A DNA stretch of 64,000 bases from NCBI RefSeq assembly GCF_041260155.1, contig NC_091935.1:8583501-8647500 (forward strand). The letters are read 5' to 3'. This stretch comes from Ptychodera flava (lineage: Eukaryota; Hemichordata; Enteropneusta; Ptychoderidae). Positions within the stretch are counted from its first letter, which is position 1, and each line of letters begins with the position of its first letter. Shown here piece after piece: positions 36,101 to 53,300 of the stretch. Both the position numbers and the translations under genes were made by a program. The notes below the pieces were generated by a model. It ran no database searches. It was not told the origin of the DNA and saw only the letters and a program-made list of their open reading frames with translations.

Positions 36101-39100
36101 CTCTACGCATTTTTTCATCGTTATGCGTTTTCTATACGCAAAGGATAACACCGAAAGCACTCCCACGACTGAGCTTAGGCGACAACCAGACGAAATTTGT
36201 TGCAACACATTTCTGTCAATCACTCATTTTGTGTGGAAAGTTTCGAATTCTCTGGGCGTTGTCTGAAAAATCGGCATCGTAGTCCACACGTTATCACGTT
36301 AGGCACGTTATCATGTCAGCTGTGCCTATGAATTACGTTGCTAATTTTCAGGCGAGCGATAGTTTCTGAAAGTGAGTGATTGACAGAAATGTTGCGACAA
36401 ATTATATAAATGCCAACTGTGCACGATCATCGCGTCTCGCTGTTCCCAAATTTTGATCAAGCACACATGCAGCATGGCGTCGAAGCAGACAAATCTGTTT
36501 TAATTTCTTTCAACTTTGCTCTACGAGTCCGTGAAAAAAATGATTCATTGGTAGAGCTCGTCGGAATCCCGATAAATTTTGAACACTGCAGAAGTGTCTG
36601 GATGGTAACTGGTCGTTCAGGCACCAAGTCGTTTCGGCCCAAGTCGTTTCGGCCTCTCAATTTCCGGTCCCAAGTCACTTCGGCACCGCAACCCAAGACG
36701 TTTCGGCATCTGTGTTTCGATTTTTTTTCAAACTATTTAGTAATTGACTGATCCGTCATATTCGTAAGCGTGACCTTTGCGTTCTGACCAGTACTTTATG
36801 TGCATTTTGTGTGAATTTTGCCGTGCTGTTTCCTCACCGCTTTCAAACTTTTTCCGTGTCGGCGGCTACTGATATCGATAAACTTGTGTCACAGATTTGA
36901 AAATGATATGAAGTTTTTTCTTACGGTCTCTTCCCATTTTCTCACAAAGATTAAGCATGTACGTGAATGTTAGTTGACACTATACTTTTTAGTACTTTGA
37001 TTTGTAACATTACGCTCCAGCACCAGTTCCCACAGGTAGCCTTCAGCGGTGTCGAAACGTCTTGGGTTGCGGTGCCGAAACGACTCGGACTTGGGGCCTG
37101 AAATTGGAAGGCCGAAACGTCTTGGGCCGAAACGACTTGGTGCCGAAACGTCCAGAAACCGTCTGGATAAGCTGCCATAACTCTAACTTTTGGGTTGCCC
37201 GAAGTGTTGTGACGGTTGCATGTATACCCTTCGCTGTTACGTTTCAACATTGTTCAAGTTGTTCGTTAAACTGTTTTCATTAAAATAATGTTACATCGTA
37301 CAATCCGAATATGTAGTGTAGGTTTATTCAACGGCATATTGTATTTTGCAGTCAGTTTTTTTTTTTCATCAATCAAGTGCGGAAGTGAAATTACGCACTC
37401 AAATCCAGCCATTACGCAATTTTAGCAGACTAATGCGTATGCCGTACGCGAGGAGAAAAAAGTCACCGCGAACACTGCCCCAATGAATATGAAATTTACA
37501 TATTATGCAGTATGTAGTCCGTGCATTCTGTCAGATTTCAAGTGGGGAAAGATTTGCTTTCAAGATTCAACAACTACTTTGAACCAATGTTTCTGAAGTA
37601 CTTCCAAGTCCTGACTTTGCCGTTGATTACCCCATAAACCAAGGCATTTTACTGCCTGATATTCTCAGAGGATCTGATTACAAAAAGTACCCCGTTGGCT
37701 ACTCAGAATTAAATGAAGTGGTGAGTTTGAGCTGATGTTCACTTAAAATGTTTCTTAATAAAGGACAGAATTGTATTTGTTGATAAGACATGAATTTCAA
37801 CCTTTATATTTTATGTAGTTTCGTGAGTCGAACTGGAAGGGAGGACATGCTTTCATATTGCTACAGTATTTGACCCAGGCAAATTGCCAATTTTTGTAAA
37901 ATGGCTGAGCATTTCCTTGTACGTAAGACAAAAAAGCCGAATCAGTGATTCCATGAAATCATTTTAAATTAGTCTTTGGGGACTCTGTAGTAACTTAATT
38001 CTTGTTAAACTGTTTTGTTTTCAGGACAAATTTCCCAATTACTCACTAGTAGAAATATTGCTGTATCTTCAGTTCCCACAGTGGCAAGGGAAATGACATG
38101 TTCTTAATCAGGCGTGTTAAAATATAAAGCTATTACGTGAATCATTTGACATGATACATGATGATATTACAGTTATGTTTAGTCTATCAAGAAAAATTGA
38201 TACCCATTTTGACGATGCTGTTCTCACTCTGCTGTATGTATTTTCATTCATGTATCACATTGTTCCTAAAGTGAATGCTGACTATTATGATACCACTGGT
38301 GGTGTTTGTGAACCTCCACATTGGAAAATCATTCTGTACTATGAAAAATTAGATTACATGGAAATATGCAAAATTTTCAATTTTCAATGTGACATGACGA
38401 AAAATCCAGCTGCCAATGGCAGTTTATCGAAATTATAATAACTGGCATAGGAGTGTTTTAAAATAATTATGAATTACTCAAATTATACATAATTAGATTA
38501 CTCAAAATTTACAAATTGTCACAGCCTACTTTTACATCGCTTTCTGCATTGATTCTTTTTTAATAATATTGAGATTATTTTCTGCCTTTACCTGACAAAA
38601 TAAAAACTGTCTTCCAAATATCAGCATATATTATAATGTACCTCAGATCACTAAATTTGCCAGGGTATATTTTTTTAACTTCAGCATGCATGGATTTGTT
38701 TTCCTCAATTTTTAGAATATTATACTTTATTCTTTTCCCTGAAATAGATGCAATTTTTTTTCACTTTTCAGGTCGAATGTTTTTAATTGGTCTTATGATT
38801 GGTCCATTTAATCATGTATGGTACAAGTTTTTAGATCACTTTTTACCTGCCAGGACGACCGGGGTCATAGTTCGCAAGATTCTCCTGGACCAGATCGTTG
38901 CATCACCTTTTTTCGCTACCACGTTTTTTATGGGTAAGATTCCTCAGAATTTGTGTGTGTGGGTGTGTGTGGCAATTCCCAGTAAAACTTTGGATAAGAG
39001 TGACTCATTTCAAAAAATATAAATAATGCACGGTCCAGAGACAAAATGCATCTTGAATATACAGGTATATCACTGGTTTGAAAATTGATATTTCTTTCGG

Positions 39101-42100
39101 AGTGTGGGCATTTTATTAGAACGGAGAGAGCTGCTTTTTTGCCATTATTGTGGCAATTCACTCTTAGAACATAAACTTGCAGAGTACAAGTTGTTTGTTG
39201 AGTACATCGTTGTCTATACGTGCACAAATTAAAGTCACTACAAAGTATAGGGCCACCGAATCATTTGTGTGCATCACAGTAGAGAGTTTTCGTTTTCACA
39301 TTTGAGCATTAGTTTATGTAATTATTTATTTTGACTAATGTTAACAAAGAGAAGAAAAACACTGATATATACATGAGATATCGTGAATATCTTGCATTAA
39401 AAATTTTGCCGTTGATTAAAACTTAAAAGTATAGACTTGTAGCACTATTCCATTTTCTCTGACCTGTTTAAATTCTTGCTGCATTCTGGTACTCATGAAT
39501 CTCTGTATTTTTACAGTCAGCCATGATTGCTTGTGAATTTTGTCTCATCAATACTGCACTGTACCCATCAAACATCCTTGCAGATCAGTAGTCATATCAA
39601 AATCTATTCAGAATGGACCATTGAGATAACAACAGCTATACAGCACTGATAGAAATTTTTTACTATCTCCAAGATAGTAATATTACTGTAGCACTATCTA
39701 TTTTTTTTTCGTTGCTCAGTACTGGGTATTTTTTATCAAACCTGTCCAGACAGAAATAATTAGAACTCTTGTGTTGAAAAGTTAGCTTTTAATGTGAGCA
39801 TCAAATAGGACTATCTTGCCCGTAAGTCAAGCATTAAGTCTTTACTGTGTGCAATTAGGAATATTGCTTTCTTGGGCGTCAGTCTTTTATTTAAAACTCA
39901 GCTCGATCCGATTCAGGAAGAGATTTGAGTGCCTTCAGCAAGTGTGAAGACTGCTGTGTGTATACGCCCTGAGGGTGGCAAATGGGAAGACTGCGATGTT
40001 TGCCCGTGGGCGAGTGACAGCGCGGCGCGTCCTCTAGCAGGATGCTCACTCCATCGTCAGTTTCCAGTGACATCCTGTGATTTGTGAATGAAAATGTGCC
40101 ACCGAGCTGTCTTCCCCGATTCGTTAAGCTTGTTGAAAAGGGTCATGCTCATTGCCGACGGACAGCGTTACGGAATACATGTACTGCAGCTTTTGCTGAT
40201 GGTGTTAAGTGATCAACAGTCTGCACACAGAATGCCCCTCTGCAGTGCTGAGCATTTCCTGGAGTGATTTAGCAGGGTCAATTATTATTTCATAGTTTTA
40301 ATCATGACTAAGATGTGTTCAATGCACTCAATTTTGAAGGGATAAGATATTTCGTTGGGCATTTCTTTCTCAATATGAAGCACTCCCGGCATTGGTTTTT
40401 TCGCAGCGGACGAATTTTCTTTTGGATGAGTGTCTTAGGTTTTGGTATCTACAAACTGATATATAACATTTAAAGCAAGTAAAATTATCTCAACTTTGCT
40501 AACAACACAAAATCTCATATGTGTCTGGCCAAGATCAAAATTTGATATATATTTCTCTATGCCCAAAGCAGTTCAAAAAATATTACAAAAAATTCAAGTT
40601 CAGAACAAGAGAATTATGTTATTTACAATTCAATATATGAAACTTTGCATTGATATTTTAGGTTCATTTAGGTACATGTATTGCATTGCTGATATTACCC
40701 TTTGAGCGCTAAAATCAATTTTTGTCACCTTTACAAAATATACTCCAGTCAATTTTTTTTCAGATATTTGCCAAAATTTTGACTAAAAACTGTAGCCAAT
40801 GAAATGTAATGTCCATTTTGTTCAAAATTATCAAAGAGATTACAGGAAAATTCATAAAAATGGTAAAATGTTGCACTAAAATTTTGGTGGGAAAAAATAC
40901 TGCACTCAAAGGGTTAAATGACATTGAAACTTTGGGAAATCGCTTGAACTTGAAGTTTGGAAATTTCTACTGTCATTCAATGAAATTCAATCCATGAAGC
41001 CTTTGCTGTCACTCACTTGTAGGAACGGGATTAGTGTAATGTCTTGTTTTAAGTGTTCAATTCCGCGTAATGTTTTCGGTTTCTTGAAGTAATCTGTGAT
41101 GTCTAGAAGCAGTTGTTGCCATGGTGATACAAGTTGTCATGGTGACATCAAGTAAAATACTGGGAATGTCTGATTGGAAGAAGCACTTGCTCTGTTAAGT
41201 ACTCAGGGTACAGATGAACTTTAATCTTGCGAGACAAAGCTGATAATATTTTGTTATTCTCTGCGTACAGGATGTTTATGTGTACACGGTACATATGTGA
41301 TAATATTTTCACCACCACTGCAGCAGAATTGTTTTTCAGTCTCATTCTGTACAAAGCAAACAAACCACTATGAAAGTGAAAATAGCAGAGTGAAAATAGT
41401 TGAGCCATTTCCTGGTTATATAGAAAATTGAATTCACATGCTAGAACGGAGATCATGTGTTTAAACGAGAACTTTGGAAATGATAAAAATAGGTGGATTT
41501 TCAGTCATGCATATTTGTAACAAATTCCTGGAAACTTCTGAAACTACTTTCTGTAGGGTTAATTGATTTAATCTATCATATGTACATGTATTTTGAAAGA
41601 ATCTCTGTTCAAAAAATGAGTGTATTTTCAATCTCATTTTGAAGATTCTTACAGATTTAAAAATTTGTTTATACTGAGTAAATAAGTCTATCAACCATGT
41701 GTACATGTAAGTAAAGATATTGGGGGGGGGGGAGGGGGAGGAATTGAGATTGTAATTCAATTGGGGTTCTCTAATTCAAAATTGTTGTGGTGACCTCCAC
41801 CCACAATCCTGACTATCAAAGATTTGCAGATTTCAAAATTTTTCAAAGATTAGATATTGTTTTTCACAATATTTGACAAGAAAATTTTTTGTAATTTCAT
41901 TTTATAGGTTCAATTCTGCATTCAGACAATATGTTGTCAACAGAAGGAAAATATTGCTACAAATTTATGAATTATGTTTATTATAAATCAAGCATTCATT
42001 ATTGTCATATTTTCCACAATTTTCTTGTGGGACAGGTACATGTAGTTTTAGGCAAGTACAATGTAATGCTATTTTCCTGTACCTATGGTATTTAATTGTG

Positions 42101-43326
42101 TAACTGAAACTGATATTAAAAGGGTCTTTATGTCAAGACAATACCCACCTAAAAACAGCATTAAGTTTGATATTCCTCAATCCAATAACCTGAGTTCACC
42201 TAAGAAAATGACAAGGTGGGGCACATGCCAGATTACCTGTAACTCTCTACCATGTTAAGTGAAATCAGTTTCCAAAAGAATAAAATAAAACCAGTCGTAG
42301 CCTTCCTTGGCATTATGCTACACTGTCCATCAAACAGCTCATTACAGGAAAGTTCCATTAACTTAGGAATACCCTACTTCCCTAGAGGATCAATTTCACA
42401 GACCTGCCTTTCCTAGAATGGCACTACAATGGCACCAGCTGGATTAGATAAACATAACAATGGAACATTCACACCTTGGGGATTAAGTCTTCGTTTGTCA
42501 CCCGAGTTGGTCAGGCAAGAACTCGGGTTTCAGGTACCATGCAAGTTAATGCAGCCTTCCCCTAATGTACTTTCCTGTAACTGCTCAAGGCAAAAAAAGT
42601 TTCAGCATTGAATAAATTAAAAGGTAGTCTCCATTGACAAATATTTCATGTTTTTGCGTAGGATCTTATCAAACTGGAGGTATTTTTACATTTAGTGGCA
42701 GATTAGCTGATTTTCTACCACAGAGAGCTGTAGTAATACTTGGTAAATTTTCAGTTTTAGCTCACATGTTCACATACATGAGCTATTATTATGTGGCAGC
42801 TATGTCTGTGTGTCTTTCTGTCTGTCTGTCTGTAGTATGCACCTTTAGATTTAAAGACTTAAAACTTTTACTCAAACATTCTGTCAGGAAACTTGAAACC
42901 AGTCTCTTCAAAATCAAGAATTAAAATTAGGGTCAAGGTGCAAGATTTTGTACAGAAACAAATTACACAATATTTACCAACATTTGACATTTAAAATGGC
43001 AGCAATCCGTGTGTTAATTCTATGGGTAAAAATAAATTTTTTATTTGACAAAATTGAGACATTGGGAAACTATATTTACTCTGTAAGCATCAAAATGAGT
43101 TCCCACAATTGGCAGACCAAACATATTGTAAGAGTTTGAGAGTCTATGTCTGTGCATACATGTATTCTATCTTAACTTGTATAGAAAATTAAGAGTGTCA
43201 AAGAATTGGGACTAGACTCACTATTTTGTGACGTTTTCCTCACTTGCAGGAATGGGTCTTCTTGAAGGGGAAACCGTAGCAAAAAGTTTTGATATCCTCA
43301 AGGAAAAGTTCATATCAGTGTACACA
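33150..43326 (+). CDS. MPV17L2: MPV17-like protein 2 (partial; three coding exons, C-terminus not found)
   Basis: Exons are 33150-33399 (donor G|GTAAGC), 38772-38933 (acceptor TCACTTTTCAG, donor GTAAGA) and 43250-43326 (acceptor CACTTGCAG, donor GTAAGT), with phases 1, 1 and 0. The joined protein is 163 residues. Family landmarks in order are FFTNTVTCGGLLAMGD (first helix), HQDWSRTGRMFLIG across the first junction, MIGPFNHVWYKFLDHFLP, LLDQIVASPFFATTFF and GMGLLEGETVAKSFDILKEK. Family members are four-helix mitochondrial inner-membrane proteins; human MPV17L2 is linked to mitochondrial ribosome assembly. An insert rich in Arg and Ala (about 41-74) between helix 1 and the DW motif looks longer than usual. 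The expected last exon (ADW-WP-QF-NF motif) was not found up to 64000 and probably lies beyond the window. Confidence 0.85.
33400..36048 (+). other. Intron 1 of MPV17L2-like gene, 5' part
   Basis: AT-rich, no gene supported. Frames at 33476-33745 and 33524-33733 start at or near the exon end but have no domain and no splice support. Confidence 0.5.
36049..37477. mobile_element. Non-autonomous DNA transposon, hAT-like, host of a nested insertion
   Basis: The left end CAGAGTTCGCG (36049-36059) and right end CGCGAACACTG (37467-37477) are inverted with one mismatch. Both are directly flanked by CCCCAA (36043-36048 and 37478-37483), a 6-bp direct repeat that may be a decayed 8-bp duplication. Subterminal TACGCA-type words recur near both ends (several at 36058-36145 and at 37390-37455). 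CAG-starting ends with subterminal repeats are typical of the hAT superfamily. An internal inverted pair of about 35 bp lies at 36193-36230 and 36371-36403. Without the nested element the length is about 860 bp, and no transposase is seen. Confidence 0.65.
36604..37160. mobile_element. Nested MITE with about 100-bp terminal inverted repeats and 8-bp duplication
   Basis: Flanked by GTCTGGAT at 36596-36603 and 37161-37168, a perfect 8-bp target-site duplication. The ends GGTAACTGGTCG and CGTCCAGAAACC are inverted with a few mismatches. The inverted similarity continues through CACCAAGTCGTTTCGGCCCA and GCACCGCAACCCAAGACGTT to about 36710 on the left and from about 37049 on the right. Repeated TCGTTTCGG words occur inside the arms. 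Length is 557 bp with no transposase. It sits inside the 36049-37477 element, so it inserted later. Confidence 0.75.
37583..38096 (+). other. Exon-like pair within MPV17L2 intron 1 (uncertain)
   Basis: An open run at 37583-37720 (46 codons, including DYPINQGILLPDILRGSDYK and YPVGYSELNEV) ends exactly at a donor GTGAGT. An acceptor TGTTTTGTTTTCAG precedes 38025, and the phase-0 continuation reads DKFPNYSLVEILLYLQFPQW before a stop at 38094. It could be a small nested gene, an exonised or pseudogene fragment, or chance. I do not recognise the sequence, and a different frame is open upstream of 37583. A further 95-codon ATG frame follows at 38151-38438. Confidence 0.25.
38934..43249 (+). other. 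Intron 2 of MPV17L2-like gene
   Basis: AT-rich and without a supported exon. It includes a (GTGT) run at 38952-38970, a G-rich run at 41723-41741, and the CTGT and family B repeats at 42790-43140. Confidence 0.6.
42760..43140 (+). repeat. (CTGT)n leader plus dispersed family B, copy 3
   Basis: 42768-42835 reads GCTCACATGTTCACATACAT and then CTGT units. This phrase closely resembles 61448-61520 (GCTCACGTGTTTACACACGT then CTGT units), so it may be one boundary of a compound repeat. From about 42845 it follows family B (TTAAAACTTTTACTCAAAC, TCTCTTCAAAATCAAGAATT, AGTTTGAGAGTC near 43131). Confidence 0.6.
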
Positions 43327-50040
<6,714 letters not shown>

Positions 50041-50070
50041 TTGGATGGCCATCTCTAGGCCGTTTATTGA

Positions 50071-50333
50071 TTACTCATAGTCTGCTGCAGAATTGTATTC
50101 CTGTCCATCTGTAGTCTGTACAATGTCTTCTTTCCTTCCCAGAAGAAGAATTTTCTTCCCTTCATTATTTGTATTGTTGATGAGTACCCCAGGGAAAGTT
50201 GCAAGCCCATTGCTGTCTTCTTGTTCCTCATGAGTTGCATCCTGATGATGATAAAGGTACAACCACTGATGCAATTGTCGCTGCCAGTACTTTGGATACA
50301 GATTATCTTGAATAGTCTGTCCAGTAACTTGAA
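50071..50333 (-). other. Possible terminal exon on the minus strand (uncertain)
   Basis: A minus-strand open frame of 85-plus codons ends with a stop at 50071, and AATAAA follows within a few bases (near 50061-50066). The translation has varied composition (e.g. NLYPKYWQRQLHQWLYLYHH and ending EYNSAADYE) instead of low complexity. A textbook acceptor (TATTTTTTCAG) lies at about 50353, but the frame that would follow it directly is a different one and stops after 16 codons, so the splice assignment does not fit simply. No family recognised. Chance or a pseudogene remains possible. Confidence 0.25.
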
Positions 50334-50353
50334 TAGTCACGGTCAGTATTTAC

Positions 50354-53300
50354 CTGAAAAAATATAACATTTGCATTTTGAAACTTATACAGTATGTTGC
50401 ATTGGTAGACTAACCCTTCCATGTTAATGTCAACGTATGACTCATTTCAAATTTGACAAAATCAAATATTTTTGCTGCAAATTTTTGTTTTCTATAAATC
50501 AAGAATCATGAAAAAATTCTCTTCAATTTAAAAGAATGCATTCCCATGAAATAATGAATTCTCAAGACATAATCAGCTCCTCAATTCTTACAGTACATGA
50601 TAAAACATCCCGTGTGAATATATGGAAAAATGATTACAATGTGACAAATTCTTCTATTTCTCAATGTGAACAATATTCATCGACCATTTCACTTACATTT
50701 TTTGTCCACAATAAAGGAATTTCAGAGAATTAAATCACAAAGAATATGACTTTCTTTGTTTTTTCCTTCATTATAAACATAGTTGCAGTGAATTATTTAG
50801 ATATACACCTAGACTGAAGCATTTGCATAAAAGATTAACTGTTTAAAAGCTCCAGAACCTCCTGAAAACTTTTTACAAACAGTCAGACTACGTCTAGATG
50901 TTGATGGTCGTACTTTGAAAGGTTATCTGTCAAGGTACTGTGCATGGAAACTATGCTGTCGCTGTTCAGAATAATGCGACTGAAATACGTCAACGTCCAG
51001 ATGTATCTTTGAATGACGGCTTCCCACAGCTATGCTGTTTCTACTAAGAAGAACACATAATGCATTCAATACAGAGAAATATTGTCACTTAACAGGGTCA
51101 TATCACTTGGCAGACAGTCAAAAAAGAAAAAGAATACACAAACATCAAGAAAACTGTGGTTTACCACAGTGCGCTTCTAAAATTACCACAACTACGCACT
51201 TAATTTGCAATTATTCCTGTCAAATATTTCCTCAAAACTAATTTACCGTCGCCAAGATGTGATTTTAGAGCCTAGATTTCAGGGTCACACAGCTAGAATA
51301 TCTGCAAAATTCAATTTACCCAAGGAATGCCATGCACCATTTCCTTGTCAAATATTGTTAGAAATGCAAAATTACTAAAGTGCAACTGTCAAGCTAGAGA
51401 AAGCGTTTTAGCAATTGTGTGCGTTGTCGCATAATTACTTTTGTGGTTGTCAAGGCTTCTCGAAGTCACCAAGAGTTAACATTCACTTTCACCTGAGAAG
51501 ACATTTCTCGATTTAATTATGGATGTTCCGCTTCAAAGGGGATTCTCAGCATCTGTATATATTTCAGTTGAAAATTTTATCTGCCAGTTCAATCGTGAAT
51601 CTTTTCGTGTGCAAGCTTTTTCAATGCTTGACGGTACCTGTATATGAATATCTTATCTGTTTTATTTTGCAAATGGGATAAATTGTCCCATATCATAAAT
51701 GCTGATGAAATGTCATCAAATCTTTGAGATAATTAAAAACATATTTGAATATATCTAAGCAGTGTTTGGGACTTGTTATCAGTGTATTTTTCATTGATTT
51801 TCTGCCAGAACAAACCATTGCACCAAGTATTTTTTTTTTCAATTTCCGCAATTACATACCAGTGATGAACAGGAAAATTTTAAATGAAGTCCTCATTTCT
51901 TTGCAAAACGTGAGAAACACTCATAGCATACTGGTACAGGGGATGTAGGTGTTTTTGCACACTTGCCAATGCTATGAAGATTATATACAGAATGTGCACA
52001 AAGTATATACATTTGCTGGTTCAGATTGCATCTAATTCTATGTACGAATTGCTGTTGGTTTTATCAACCCCATCATACCCAAACACCGGTAATTCTACCC
52101 ATATGAATGCGTCCAGGTATATCTGGCATTTTAGCTTGATGCTCTTTCAAGTTCAATTTCAGCTTTCAAAGGTAACTGGACCTATATGATTTACAGCCAT
52201 AGGAAGATATCCACAATCGTAATCAATTTTTATGGGTGCGTGTGGGCTTTCCTTTGCAAATGTAGATTGTAATCTGATATGAGAGAGTAATGGTTTCCCT
52301 TATCACTTATCACTGGAATTCTATTAATAGGGCTTACAGTTGTCCAGTTGTCCCTTTTTACTGCCAAATGTAACCTACTAGATGGACTGGATGAGTTGTG
52401 TCGGGCCACTTAGAAAATGATAAACTGGCATTCCAGCTGTGTCTTTATCAAATGATGTTAAAAAATTCATCTCAGAGTTTGAAACACTTGATAAATATTT
52501 AAATAATAAGATACAGTATTTTATAAAAGGTACTTTTTGAGCTGCATCTAGAGATGTGATGTTCAAATTAAAAAAAGAAAATGTTTTGTGCCTGCATGTT
52601 CATAAAATTTCTTTTGTAAAGTTCCAAATTTGAAGCTACCAGATCAAGTTTGGAAACTCATGGATTCTTTCTACTGTGATTATTCTTACAACTGTTCATT
52701 TGATAGGATTTTCACGAGATATTTGATGTTTCACGTTGGCCTTAGGTACTGAATAAGTTACACTGTTTATGCTGCATGGAAACTTTAACAGCACTAGCTT
52801 GTATACACATCTACAGATCTGTCAAAGCCAGTGATAAAAATCATACATGTAATCAAGCTTTACTCAAACAGATAACTGTACGTCAGCCTCCAGGTTTATC
52901 AGAACCTGCAGTAGTCTATTCATTCAAATACAATTGATGTTTCTCAAACAGAAATTAATCTCCCAGTAGTATACGATCAAAAGTGATCATTCAAGCAGGT
53001 GTTGATGATAATTTAAGTATTTTTATTTGGTATATTGACTTTAGTGTGTTTCTTATTCCCAATTATTTCTTATAACACTCTCTTATCAGGCAGTGTCAAT
53101 AGAGCCAGTATGGTGTTGTAATATCACGTGGTTACTTGAATGTAAATGTATCGGTATTTGTTCAGAATTAAATAGCCAGAAATGTATACTGTAATGTAAT
53201 TAATAATGTAATTAATAATGTAACTGTATACTAGTAATAAGGTAGGTATTCAGTGAGAACATCGTTTGGCAAAACATATTTGAAGATCAGTTTTAGTACC

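Noticed and set aside
36410-36751. 113-codon frame
   Set aside because: It crosses the boundary between the outer transposon and the nested MITE; no transposase motif.
42634-42924. 96-codon frame in intron 2 of the MPV17L2-like gene
   Set aside because: It runs into the CTGT microsatellite and a dispersed repeat, and it does not fit the MPV17 family.
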